Of a stretch of 64,000 bases of DNA, positions 34,300 through 46,300 are shown in pieces. Position numbers and translations under genes: made by a program. The notes beneath the pieces are model-generated. The model saw only the letters and a program-made list of their open reading frames with translations, searched no databases and was not told the DNA's origin. Positions within the stretch are counted from its first letter, which is position 1. Each line of letters starts with the position of its first letter. This DNA comes from Hirsutella rhossiliensis. Its lineage: Eukaryota > Ascomycota > Sordariomycetes > Hypocreales > Ophiocordycipitaceae. The stretch covers positions 2,294,001-2,358,000 of the forward strand of contig NW_025408675.1 of assembly GCF_020360975.1 (NCBI RefSeq). The letters run 5' to 3'.

Positions 34300-35250
34300 T
34301 AATATACTACTTATTAGCTTATATAATCGGGAGAGTATATTATAGCTGCTTTATTTATAGTAGGAACACCGTTCCTTATACCTAGCTTATATAAAGCTAA
34401 GGGGCCCGGGTAACTAAGTTATATATGCTAAAGAAGACCGTCTCCTTAAGCTGCTAGAAGAGGGTCCTTTATAGTAGACCTATTCCTCTTAGTAAGGAAA
34501 GCTAACTTCTTAAGTAGTTCCTTCCTATAAATAGGTTAGAATTCGAGAATAAATTAACCGAATTTTTCCTCGATAAGCCTAATAGTCTAATTCTTCTAAA
34601 CTAGCCTTATAGGCTTAAACGTTATATCCTAGAAGATTCCTTCCTCTTAAAGAAGGCGGAAGGAAATTAAGCTCGTTAAAAATCGAGCGTAAAAAGCTAC
34701 CCTTTTTCGTCGAAGAATTTATATAGTCCTATTAGGTAATTTTATCGTAAAATTCACCCTTCTATACCCCTCTATCTATACGGTTAATTCCCCGGTAATA
34801 AGGTATTCCCTCCGTGCCTTCTTAAAGGACCGGAATTATAAGAGTATATTATAGATATTAAGGGAAGTACTAAAGTTAAGGATAGCTAGTTTTCGTAGGG
34901 GATAATCGGAGGGTCCTAATAGGTAGTCTTACTAATCTATAGGGAAGATAAATACCGGATTTACTATACGAATAATTTTCCCTCGAATTTACGGCTCGAA
35001 TAAGGGTAGCGGCGTTAGTTACTATTTCTTAGCAACCTAAATCTCGTCTATCTTCTTCTATAACGAGGGGTCCTCCTTAAGAGACTATTATATCGTTTCT
35101 TATAGCCTCTTTAAAGGGTTAAATCCTTTAGGTCGGTTTTCCTCGAAGACCTACTAGCATTATAATAACCGATGGCCTAGGGATTTATAGGCTAGGCAGC
35201 TGTTTCGTTGTCTAGTCTTCTACTTCTTCGAGGAATCCTCGTCCCGATCT
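34300..35250 (-). pseudogene. Element B2 protease region
   Basis: The minus-strand frame is open apart from TAG/TAA and follows gag. A polar, Arg-rich segment near 35160-34960 is in the position of the zinc knuckle-protease junction. No intact catalytic motif can be read, so the assignment rests on position between gag and integrase. Confidence 0.45.
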
Positions 35251-36420
35251 AGAAGGTCTGCTTAAAAACCCCCCCTTTTTACCCCTTATTGCTGATTTTA
35301 ACGAGGTTCGATTTCGACTAGTTCCCTGATTTTTTAACTAACGGACTAAAAGGTCTATTAGGGGACTAGTCGGGCCGGACGGACTAACGGGGCCGGGCCC
35401 GGAGCAGTAGGCGGAGCCGGGGCCGGGACTAGGGCAGCCGTTAAAGACAGGGTTAAGGTTCTCGAGGGAGGTAGAGCTAGAGGGGCAACAGCCGTAGCAG
35501 CAGTAGTAGCAGCGGGAACCGTAGTAATAGGGGCTATAGCAGCTATAGGGGCAGCAGTTCGAGCCGTCTAGGTCGAGTACTAGCTACGAAGGAATAAGAC
35601 TACTTACTATTATATACTAGCAGCCTCTTTATTTAGTTCCTAGCTAGCCTCTCGAAAGATAGTTAAGTAACCGTTACTAATAGGCTTTATTAATAGAGAT
35701 ATATCCTATAGCTACTAGCCGGAAAGAGCTTTTATTAGGAAGTATTAGTTAGCTTCCTTAAGGATTTCTTCTTACTTAGCTAGCTACGACGAAGCTAGTA
35801 AGTTCCTAGCAAAAAAGGCTCCTAGGTATACCGTATAGGTCTTCCTTATATAGTTAGTTATATAGCCCCTCGAGGGAGCTATTAAGGTCTCGAGCTTTAA
35901 AAGCTACTACCTAGGAGTCTCTTCTTCTCTAAGAGAGATTAGCTTTACGGTACTAACGGATTCCGTTATCGCCGTGCGTATAGTAGTTAGTAGCTTCGTC
36001 TCGTAGAGGTACTCCTTTTAGTAACTCTCGTAGTCGCCTAAGGTAGTAGAAAAAGCTCTTTGCTATATAGAGGTTAGCTCGGAGAAGAGGGTAGCTCCCT
36101 CTATAAAGTCCGTTGCCCTAGGATAAAGAGGGGGCTTAAGAGGGTCCTACTTATTAGAGAAGACTAAATTATAGATAGTTCTATCTATATAAGCCCGTAG
36201 CTCCTTTACCTACTTATCCTAATCTTAGGGCTTTATAAGAATCGTCCTATAGACTATAGGGACGGTAGAGGAGTCGTTTTTTAATATCGTTATAGAGAGA
36301 GGGGGGGTAGAAAAGTCGGTTAAAAATCGGCTTTTCTAGTAAGAGGGGTAAAAGGAAGCTACGAGGGATATAAGAAAGGTGCCTTTTCTAGTAGCCGGAA
36401 GGTATAGGAATTCTATTCCT
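35250..36420 (-). pseudogene. Element B2 gag
   Basis: Minus-strand frame. The N-terminal region (about 36400-35900) contains PLYPRATDF, ELTSIQQRAF and RAYIDRTI-like helical segments typical of Copia gag. It is followed by LREEETPRQ and YNYIRKTY stretches to about 35600. An Ala/Pro/Thr-rich linker (about 35570-35340) comes from GCN-rich DNA that kept some CAG. Stops are fewer than in pol. Confidence 0.65.
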
Positions 36421-36435
36421 CCTAGGCTTATAACT

Positions 36436-36910
36436 CTCGCGAAGAGAGATATAAAAAGTATATAAAAATATATAAAGGTAAAATTAAAAGTAAGGGGTCG
36501 GATAGGTAGGGCAGAGAGATTTAATTCTTATAGGGGCAGTAATTATAGTAGGGGAATAATTATTATATTTCCTTAATTCTCCTTCTTTCCTCTATCTAAC
36601 GCCCCTCTTTATACCTATCTAGCATCTTAATTAATAAAGAAGATCCTACTTAAAGAAGCTACTAATATCCTTTTAACTACCGAGCTTTTTACTAGTTTTT
36701 CCCCTCCTTTCTAGCCGTTACTAGTATATCCGTCTTATCTCTCGCTACCTCTATAGGAAGCTATCGCTACTTCTACTTCCCCTTATGCCCCTACCCTCCT
36801 TTCTATACCTCTTTTTAGCTCCTTCTTTAAATCCTACTTTTTAGCTTCCTAGGTCCCTCGTACTAAGGGATATCTCTAAGAACTATAAAATTAAGCTACG
36901 CTTCGCGATA
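36436..36910 (-). repeat. 5' LTR of B2
   Basis: 475 bp; begins CTCGCGAAG and ends CTTCGCGATA. It differs from 30035-30509 mainly by transitions. Confidence 0.85.
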
Positions 36911-38430
36911 ATAGTACCTTAGCTAGTTTCCCTTAAAGGTCTACTATATTCTTAGAAAAGTAAATATTCTTATAGATATACTATCTCGACTACTATCTAT
37001 AATACCTAGGAAATATAAACCTAGGGAATTAGACCGCGTTTAGGAAGATAAAGTAGCTTAGAAGTAATAAGTCCTAGGTCGGTCTCTTATTTATTTAGCG
37101 GAATAGGTTACTTTACCTAGTTAAGTTTAAAGGTCGTTACCGGCTTTATATCCCTACTACCTACGCTAAGGAAATTATCGCCGATAACTATACGCGTAAA
37201 TTCTACTTTAGACGGCAAAGGATATAAGAGGAATTATCATCTATATTCGCTATTACTAGCCTTATTAAACTTATCGATAGCTTTATTAATAAGTATAACG
37301 CCTACTATAAGAACTAAACTAACTAGTTAAAGGCCCTTAGTAAGTTAGTTTTAATTACTTCCCTAGCCTTACCTTTCTATATAATTACTATAGATTTTAT
37401 AATAAGGCTCTTAGACGTCCTTATAGACTAAACTCTATAGATACTACCTATTAAGGTCTACTATAATATACTATTAATAGTAACTAATAAGTTCTTAAAA
37501 ATAAAGCTCCTTATCTTAAGCTACGATTAGTTTACTATAGAGGACTAAGCTAAGGCACTATTTACTAAGTTAATATACTATAACTAAGGGATTCCTACTT
37601 AGATTATTTCCGACTAAGACCCTAAGTTCCTTTCGGTATTTTAAAAAGGACTATAGATAGTATATAGGTTTAAGTTACTAGTATCTACGGCTTAGTATCC
37701 CTAGACTAATAGCTTATTAGAATAATATAACTAGGTAGTTAAAACTATACTTTAGTTCTTTATAACTAACTTCCTATCCTATTAATAGGTTAATATATTA
37801 CTATTACTTTAATTTACCCTTAATAACTCTTACTCCTTAGTAATTAATACCTTTCTAAGTAAGCTATTAACCGGGATATAAATAGATAATAGTAAGCGAT
37901 ACGTTAAGGAAGGCCCCTTATAAATAGATAGGGAGATACTTTAAGACTAAGCTAAGATCTCGATCGCTCTAGCCTATATAAGAATAAAAAGGTAGTATAA
38001 TATAAAGTACTAAGCGCTAGAGTTTAAGCCTAGGGATTAGGTATAGCTCTAGCTAGGGAAAGGATATAGTATAGCTAATAAATAGGTAGCGAAGTTAAAG
38101 GAACGCTATATAGGACCGTTCGAAGTCCTTAAATAGATCGGCTATCTAGCTTACCGCCTCGACCTAGCTAGATCCCTAAATATCTATAACGTCGTTTCTA
38201 TTATATAGCTATAGCCGGCCGAACGACTAAACGCCTAACCTAGCCTAGAACCTAATACTAACTACTAGGAAGTTAAAAGAATCCTTAACTTTAGAACTTA
38301 TAAATATAGCTAAGGGACCGCTTATATAAAATACCTCGTTAGCTAAAAAGGCTAGCTAAGTAGTTATAATTCCTAAGTAGCCGCTAAGGATATTATCGCT
38401 AAAGACCTTATTAAAGAATTTAACGTATAA
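36911..38430 (+). pseudogene. Segment G: Gypsy integrase with C-terminal chromodomain
   Basis: The + frame from about 37020 shows RLYIPTTYAKEII, then a degraded HHCC region. The catalytic domain reads IDFII near 37395, SDQDPKF near 37615, and a TNSLLEQYNQ Glu box near 37710. FTLNNSY and GPFEVLKQIGY (about 38120) follow. A chromodomain-like end at about 38265-38430 has EVKRILNFR, YIKYLV and a DLIKEF terminus. This differs from the D-type integrase, so it is not the missing part of C. RT and gag of this element are not in the window; B2 abuts its left side. Confidence 0.75.
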
Positions 38431-38859
38431 TAAGGAGCGTTATAAGGTCGTATTACCTATACTTAAAAGCTCTACGCGCGCGCTATATAACGGTATAAGC
38501 CGCTATAGCTAAGGGAGAAATAATAGTATATAGTACGCGCTATTACTATTTATTCTCTTAGAAGTTTAAGGATAAGTTAACTAGCTAATAAGTATTAATA
38601 GGCCGCCCGCAGCGAATAGTAATCTAATACTATATTTTAGTACCTATATTTATTTTTATTTTAGGAACCTAATTTCCCTATCCTTTTACGCTCTCCTTTT
38701 TATACTAAACCGCGCCCTATTTATACTTATATTTAAGGTTCCCGCTATCTAAGGCTATAAGTATTATAGTAAGGACTTAGTATTTCGCTAGTATTTCTCT
38801 AACTAAATCTACCGCTAACCGCCGCGCTTAAGCCTTAAGGGATTCCGCTAAGTAGTTTA

Positions 38860-40600
38860 ATTATATAAGAATAAAGTAAAACTCCTTTATAACCTTAAGT
38901 TTAATATAGCCGCTTTTACTAAGTAGAAATAAGATAATTATAGTATATATACTAACTACCGCGACCTCCTTACTAAAGAAGGATACGATCTTAACGTAGG
39001 CTTAGTAAAAAATAGTATATACTATACCCTTTTATCTCTTCCCTTATTTAAAGCCCGCGACCTACGCGACTATAACTAGCTATACTTCTCTATACCTTAT
39101 AGCGCCGCCGCTTATTATAATATTACTATAACTCTTATAACTACTTAAACTAATAGGAATATAATATTAATTATTTAACTATAATAGGTTAGCGCTTCCT
39201 ATTACTATAATCTTAGTACTTCTTTATATATTTACTTTAACGACTATACTTTATTACTATTAAGCTTTAGTAATTTATCTAGTAACTTACTACTATCGGT
39301 TTTAGGTATTATAAGAAAAACCCTTAGTACCTCCTATAACGCTTATAAGTAGTTTACCTTATTATTTAATAAGGACGAGCTTTTTCCTTTATCGCTACGC
39401 GACCTAAATAAGGCTATCTTTCTTAATAAAACTAAGATAATAACTAGCGCCCTTAGAACTATATAGATCGCTACTATTTTAGCTAACGTCGTTAATAAGC
39501 TCCTATCTAAATAGGTCGCCTTTATAGACGCCGAGATACTTAATATTATCGCTACTATTACTAGCGTAAAGTACCTCCTTACCTATCTAAAGATATTTAA
39601 GGCCGCCGCTATAAAGGAGCGCGAGGCTATTAATATACTAGGAACCTATAAGTTTAAGGAGAGCCTTAAGCGTACCCTAGCTAAACCTAGAGGATCTAGT
39701 ATAATAGACCTTACCTTCGACGAGCTATTAAGGAACCTATTTACTAAACGCTTACTCGCCGCCGCTATAGCCCTACCCTTTACTCTTTTTAAACGGGCTA
39801 ACTTATTCGCCGAGGAATAGGCCCTAATACCGGTCTAATAAAAGCTTAACCCCTTCTAGGTTCTAAGCTATAAAAAACCTAGACTATTCCCTATTATACC
39901 TTTTATAGTATACTACGATAACCTAGCTAATATAGACGGCTATATAAATATCGTTTACTCTAGGTTAAAAGCGTTAGTCTATAGAGCTTTAAACGCGGCT
40001 ATAATTTAAGTAAATCTATTCGCTGCTATTTATAAGGGGGCCGACGCTAACCTCTTACTTAGCTAGTACGCCGCCCTCGCTAAAGTACCTACTAGCTTTA
40101 TTTATTAGTTCGCTTTCGCCGCCTACCTCTTAGATAACTTACTTAAGCTCGCCGTAGTATACTAAAGAGCGGCCCGCGTTAGCCCCCTTTATACGCTAGT
40201 AGCGGCCCGCCCCTATATAGCTAACGTAATAGCCTATTTTAACTTATTAGACTAAAGGTTTACTAATATATACCTAGGTAGGTTCTAGAACCTTAGCCTA
40301 ACTATATAGGTACTAGTAGTAGTAATTTATAACTAAGTTTTAGCCTCTCGCGATAGACTAGCTATAATACTCTTAGTAAAACCGGCCTTAAATAACGCTT
40401 ATAGCGTGCTTATTTATAGAGCCTCTAATATATAGGATGCCTCGGATTACGTGCTAGTAGGCCCTAAAGATCTAATAGAGGAAGAAGCTAAGGAGGAGAT
40501 TCCCTGCCCTACTTTTACCCCCGCGGCGTAAGACGGTCGGTTACTAGTTTAGCCTTATTATATCCCTAGTCTAATTTTTTTTTCTACTAGCTTAGCTATA
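38860..40600 (+). pseudogene. Unidentified long degraded ORF downstream of G
   Basis: A forward frame can be followed for about 580 codons with TAG/TAA only. The best stretch, 39360-40560, reads as a helix-rich, Ala/Leu/Ile-rich protein with segments such as ELFPLSLRDLNKAI, KYLLTYLKIFKAAAIKERE and IIDLTFDELL. It then has a Tyr/Ala-rich middle and an acidic EEEAKEE near the end. The opposite strand reads much worse. No retroviral motif is visible. Position after a chromodomain-bearing integrase suggests an accessory ORF in the 3' part of G, but a gag from another element or a captured gene is possible. Confidence 0.45.
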
Positions 40601-40760
40601 AAGCGCCCCTAGTTATAATTAGTTTTCCCTAGCTTAGCTATACTACGCCCCTAGCCCTACTTATTTATTACCCTAGCTTAGCTACTTAGCGCCCTTAGTT
40701 TTAATAGTATTTTACTCCTAGCTTAGCCGCCTCGCGCCCTTAGTATTAGTTATACTAGGT
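40587..40760 (+). repeat. Four imperfect ~44-bp tandem repeats
   Basis: CTAGCTTAGC(T/C) recurs at 40587, 40628, 40673 and 40718, each followed about 8-12 bp later by CGCCC(C/T)TAG. The repeat coincides with the end of the unidentified ORF and could be either a C-terminal repeat or untranslated. Confidence 0.75.
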
Positions 40761-41740
40761 TATATCCTAGATAAGATATAAGTTATTCTTTATACTAACC
40801 TTAGAAATCTATATAGCTTTACTACGATTCCTTATTAGCGCAACTCTTACTTAAATACTATAAAAGACTAATAAGGATATTAGTTAATTCTTTCGCCCTA
40901 GGTATTTATTATAGGATACCCTATAGTTAATAATCTAAGTACTTATAACGATATCGGCCTCCTTTAAGGAAGTTACCCTTAACTCTTTAAGGCTTCCTAT
41001 AAAAAAAGGAACCTAAAAGCTATTAAGTAAACTCTAGGAAATTACCTAGAAATCCTAGAAATAATAACTAAGTAGATTATATAGATATTTTATAGAGATT
41101 TCCCCTAAGGATATATTATATAGGGAATATACTATAATTTTCTAAGTAATAATAGCTCCTTAGGGATTATACTAATATTTCCCTAAGAAGTTACTATAAG
41201 AATATAGTAGGGAAATTATAGAGAAATACCTATGCCTACCTAGGGAAAATACTAGGAAATATCGCTAATACGCTATACTACTATTATACGATTATAAGGT
41301 TAAGATATTACTTAGTTAAAGCCTTAAGTAAGGTCTTACGCTCGCTATAGTATATATAGAAGATAAAGAACCTATTAAATCTTAGGCGGTATTACGGGCT
41401 ACGCCTATAGAAGGCTAAGGTTATACTATAGCGACCGCACTAAAGTTAGGCTAAAGTAGACCTACGTATAGGCAGAGCTCGACCTAAACTTAGGCCGAAT
41501 AGCACCTAAATATAGGTCGAGCTAAGGACTAAGAAAGATAGATAACCGTCGCGACTAAGATAGAGTTTTCCTCCTTTCTTCTTAGCTTTAGATAAATAAT
41601 TATTCGGCCTTATACTACTATACTAAGTATACGCCGGCCCTTAATATATCTAAAGCTCCTTTTAGATAAGGCTATAAAGCTTAGGGAGAGATCGGACTAA
41701 AAGAATATAATACGGATATCCCGATAACCTAGAGGGGGGA
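40760..41740. other. AT-rich unassigned region, probable LTR area of G and/or H
   Basis: No frame can be followed. Short repeated pieces such as CCTAGGAAAT/TAGGGAAAT (41030-41270) occur. A purine run AGAGGGGGGAGAA lies at about 41731-41744. An LTR of G (3') or H (5') is expected here, but no second copy is in the window to define it. Confidence 0.35.
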
Positions 41741-42007
41741 GAATAGGCCTAAGGACGGTAAGGAGTAGTAATAGGAGGGCTAGACGCCCGGCTAATAATA
41801 AAGTAAGCGATACTCTCGCTATAAGTAAGAGAGGTAGAGATAAGGCATTAGGTAATATAAAGCTAACTATAGATATAAGAACTAATTAGCTAGATTAAGA
41901 GGATATACTAAAGGATAGATAAACTAATATAGATAGGTATATAGGAGGGGGCTAAGGGCGGAGTAGGTAGTTTAATACCGCCCTTAAGAGCGATAGGGGG
42001 GGCAGCG

Positions 42008-42457
42008 TATAACGACTAGTATTATTCCTAAGGGATAAACCTATTAAGGGGTTTATATTAGTAGATATAATAGGGCGTGGTCTAAGTAATAATAAGTATA
42101 TTACGTTAGTAATAAGTTAGAGGTCGTAGACTATAGACTATAACTAGGTAATTTAAATTAAAGATAGAATCGTAATAAAGATCTATATTAAAAGCTAGAG
42201 AGCTATCTATCTAAAGGAGTAAAAGTAGGTAGCTATATATACCTATAGAAACTATCCTTAGATTATAGGCCTAGCTATAATCCCTAACGTTAGATCGTAT
42301 AGGGCGTAGTAATCCTATTAATCCTAGATTACTTAGATCTCTACGATCCCTTCGATCTTATATCTATTAAATAGTTATACTAACTATTTATCCGTTAGGC
42401 TATATTACGTACTTAACGCGGTCGACCGTTAGCGGCCTAGTAGCTATAGTTATAATA
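42008..42457 (-). repeat. 3' LTR of D
   Basis: Matches 49409-49858 throughout, with almost only transition differences. It starts TATAACGA on the plus strand and ends TATAATA. Confidence 0.9.
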
Positions 42458-42599
42458 CGATATCTCCCCTCCTTTTAGTCTTATCTATAAGACCTACTAT
42501 AGCTGCCTTAGCCGCTATATATAAATATACCTTTATCGCGTTATATATAAGTATATCGTTCCTTATTTCTTTATCTTTTCGGGATATACTACTAATAGT

Positions 42600-43278
42600 A
42601 TATCTAGTCGTATACTAAAAAATCGTTCCTAAAAAGCCTCTAAGCGCGCTACTCTTACTAAATATATTAACTTAAGCGGAGATCCTACTAATATACCGTG
42701 TACTCGATACTTTAAGGTAAAGAAGACGAATTATTAGATAGCTAAAAATTCTTCGCGCTATAATAATTATATTATTAGTAGTTATCCCTATTATAATAGT
42801 GTTTTAGTAGCCTCTTTTTATAGGTGTCTTTTAATTCTTTCTACGCGTAGTAGCTAATATATTTCTTTTAGTAACTAAATTATTAGCGGAGTAGTATAGG
42901 CTATATTCTAAAGAGGAGGAAGCTAGGGAAGCCTTATTAAAGCTTTAGGTATAGCTTACGAACCTTTAGTCGTAAATATCTATCGCCGTTAATCGTTTAG
43001 CTTATATCTAGAAGATTTAAAATCGTATAAAGGAAAAGAGTTCTAAGTTATTTCGTCGTAGTATTTAAGAAGTAGATACCGAGGATAGCGTTTTACTTAC
43101 GCTCGATATATATAAGTATTAGGTAGTAAATAACTTATAATCGTTAGGCGTTCCTAATAAGGCGAATTAGTCCTCGTTTAATATTAGCGAGGAGTTTATA
43201 GATCTTAGCCTTTTAATCCCTCTTAAACCTTTTAGTAAAATTATCGAAGTAGAGAGCCGTAGTAGGTTAAGTGCTTAA
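42600..43278 (+). pseudogene. Element D antisense ORF: zinc-cluster-like, coiled coil
   Basis: Plus-strand ORF from about 42600 (ATA, probably a former ATG) to TAA 43276-43278, opposite in orientation to D's pol and overlapping its 3' end by a few bases. The N-terminal half is basic, then a Cys array in which most ligands are now Tyr: CTRYFKVKKTNY...SSRYNNYIISSYPYY, pattern CxxCx(6)C...CxxCx(5)C when Tyr is read as former Cys. After a frame change near 42800-42890, which contains intron-like GT...CTAAT...TTTAG, comes a strong heptad-like helix (LLAEQYRLYSKEEEAREALL, then IQNRIKEKSSKLFRRS). An acidic segment and a Trp/Pro-containing C-terminus follow. It resembles Zn2Cys6-type fungal regulators in layout, but it is short and lacks a transcription-factor domain. 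Confidence 0.65.
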
Positions 43279-46200
43279 GTAGTTCCTAGGTATTCTCTTT
43301 TAGTCTATATCCTTTTTATTTAATAAGGTATTCTTATTACTAACCTTATTTTCTTATATCTAGTATTTATTCGGCTTTATATTCTTAATTATCGTTAACT
43401 TTAATTTTATCCTATAGTTTAGTATCTTATAATACTAGTTTTAATAACGAGATATAAAATATTAGGTATATCCGTATTATTATTAGTAGTAAAAGTTTAT
43501 AGTTAACTTTTAAAATAGTTTTCTTAACCTTAAACGGTCTAAGTTTCTTAAAATCTAATTTATTACTTAGTCGTTTTATTTTAATATTTCGTCGTATAAA
43601 GTAGACTATATCTCCCTCTTAAAAGATTAGTCCTTATAATCTTTTCCGATTATAGTAAGTAGATATTTATTCTTTAACGAATTAAAGTTCTTATTATATT
43701 TCTTTATATAATTTTTATAGCTAATCTACTTATAGTATTACTCGTTCTACTTATAGTCCTTATCGAGTAACCTTAAATACTTTTAGGTTATATCTATAAT
43801 TAGCGTATATTAGTAAGAGCTTAGTTATTTCTATAACTAAGCTATTATAAGCTAGTTATACTATTAATAGCTATTTAACTTAATCGTTTTATTTATAGCT
43901 AATATAATATCGTAAATATTATTTAAGCGTTTAGTTAAGTTATTCTATTTATCTATCTATTTATAGGTAATAAGCTATACTAAGCTTATATTTCGTCCCT
44001 AATTATACTATAAGAGCTTACTAAAACTTAGCTATAAATATACTTCTTCTATTAAAGATAATCTTATTTAGTAGTCTATAATTACTAATAATTATTTATA
44101 GGAATATATATACTAGCTCTTTTATATTACTTACTTCTTTATATAGTAAAAAATACCTATACTTCGTTAGTCTATTAGTAATAATAAATATACTATCGTA
44201 CTTAATATTAGTTATAGGTTCTTTTAATAGTAGTAGCTTTATAATATAGTTAAAAGCTATCGAATCCTATAGTTTCTTTAATACTAGTAGCGGTTATAAT
44301 TCTCTATATAGTTTATATTATTTAGCTTTACTTCGTACGTAAAGTTTATATTCTTTAATAACTTATCGTACTACTTCCTTAAGCTATAGGAAGTTATATT
44401 ATTATTTAATCCGTTCTATTATTCTTCGGATTCCCTAGTATCTATATATTAAATATTTATATATATCTTATATAACTTTATCTCGTAATTCTAGTAGTAT
44501 CTAGATTTTATTTTTATATATTAGAACTTCTAAATATCCTATATTATATCCGTTTAGTACTTTATATTCTTTTATCTATTTTAGGATCTTTTAGTAAGTC
44601 GAGTTATTAGGTTATACTTTAAATATTATATTTAGCTATCGTTGCTAGTAGTTCCCGTTTTCGTTGATTTCTAGGAGCTATCCTTTTACTATAAGTGCCC
44701 CTATATCGTAGTCGCTTCGTTAACTAAGGGTATTAGCTCGACTATTTTCTATTCCTTTTCTATAAATTATCTTATAGTTAAATTCTAATAAGTATTCGGC
44801 CTATTAGATCTATCGTCCGTTTAACTATTACGTCGTTATAAAATATAAGATATTCTTATAGTCTATATAGACCTTAACTTTATATTTACTTCTAAGAAGG
44901 TAGTATCGAAATTCCTTAAAAGCTTAAATAATTATAAGGAATTCTTTATTATAGATAAGGTAATTAAGTTCTACGCTATATAGCTTCTTTAAGTAGAATA
45001 TAATTAGTTATAGTCTTCCTTTATTATCTTTTTATCTAATTTATACTCCTAGAGTAAAGTCTAATATATTAGTTTTAAGTTCGATTTATCGTTTTAGATT
45101 AAAGGTAGTTAGGACTAGTTTTTATATAATCGTAGTCTTAATATAATCGAAAGTTTTATTAGCTTTATCGTCCTATATAAATTCTTTTTCCTTCTTTATT
45201 AAGTTATATAATAGTACTATAATCTTTCTAAAATCTTTAATAAATTATCGGTAGTAATTTATAAATCCTAGGAAACTTTATATATCCTTAACGTTCTTTA
45301 ACGTTAGCTATTCTTTAATTAAGTTAATCTTATCTTATTATATTTATATCTCTCTTAGTAAGATCGTATATCTAAGGAAGTCTACTTCCTATATATAGAA
45401 CTTACTTTTCTTTAGTTTAACTAGTAACTTTATATTTTAAAGTATATAGAGTACCTTATAAATATATTCCTTATATTCTTCTAAGGTATCCGAGAAGATT
45501 AAGATATTATCTAGGTATACTACTATAAAGATATCTAAGTATTTATATAAGATATTATTAATTATCCGTTAGAAGTTAGCTAGTATATTTATAAGTTTAA
45601 ATAGTATTACTAAGTATTCGAATAATCTAAATTTCGTTCTAAAGGCTATTATCTATTTATATCCTTTCTTTATATATATTAAGTTATAGGCGCCTTTAAG
45701 ATCGAGGGCTATAAACTATTTTTTACTATATAGTTAATCTTATAGTTCTAATATAAGTAGTAATAGTATCCGGTCCTTTATTATAATATCGTTTAAGCGT
45801 CTATAGTCGATAACTAGTTATAGCTTACTGTTTTTCTTTAAAATAAATATAACTAGATAGCCTACTTTAGATATTAACGTTTATATATATCCCTTTTATA
45901 GATTCTTATTAAGGTAGTCGCGTAATATTTATAGTTGCTTTTCGTTTAAGTTATAGATCTTATAGAACGTCGGCGTTATTCTATCCTTAAGATAAATTTT
46001 ATAGTCTTATTAGCTATATTTAAGTAACCTTATCTTAAGTTCTTCCTTAAAGAGTTTATTATATTTCCGGTATTCCTAAGGGATATTCTTTATTCTATCT
46101 TATAAGCTTTATTCTTTCTCTTAAGAGCTAGTTTCTCTTAACTTAAGCTCTTTATTAATTTATTTAAGGTCTTTCCTTAAAATAGCAATAACTCTTTAGA

Positions 46201-46300
46201 TCTTCGTATTATATCCTTTATTCTATTTATATCGGATACTAAGTTATATAGCCGTATTAGTTAGTATATAGGTCTTATTAGTCGATTTTATTATATCCGC
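43230..46300 (-). pseudogene. Element D pol 3' part (RT-RH-IN-chromodomain)
   Basis: Minus strand. The RT catalytic box is near 45520-45490, read as VYLDNILIFS (second Asp now Asn). RNase H is at about 45000-44680 (NYLIYNKEFL, VYIDYKN, AEYLLEFNY and NSRANTLS). Integrase is at about 44600-43500 and ends with a GPFKV-like block near 43540. The chromodomain at about 43360-43250 shows EYKAEQILDIRK, a YLIK strand and a KENT-EL end where TAG stands for Trp. It converges on, and slightly overlaps, the antisense ORF at 43278. Confidence 0.8.

Larger units (their letters stand above)
30035..36910 (-). mobile_element. Element B2: full-length Ty1/Copia element
   Basis: Two 475-bp LTRs (30035-30509 and 36436-36910) flank a minus-strand Copia coding region with gag at the right and RNase H at the left. 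It is the complete reference for truncated element B. I could not find a matching target duplication: the left flank is element C and the right flank is a different Gypsy segment (G). An island of little-mutated sequence (about 33830-34290) lies between protease and integrase. Confidence 0.85.

Noticed and set aside
36911..38430. Segment G as the missing 3' part of element C
   Set aside because: Its integrase differs from that of D, which is the close relative of C, and the sequence at the B2 junctions does not match D across the gap.
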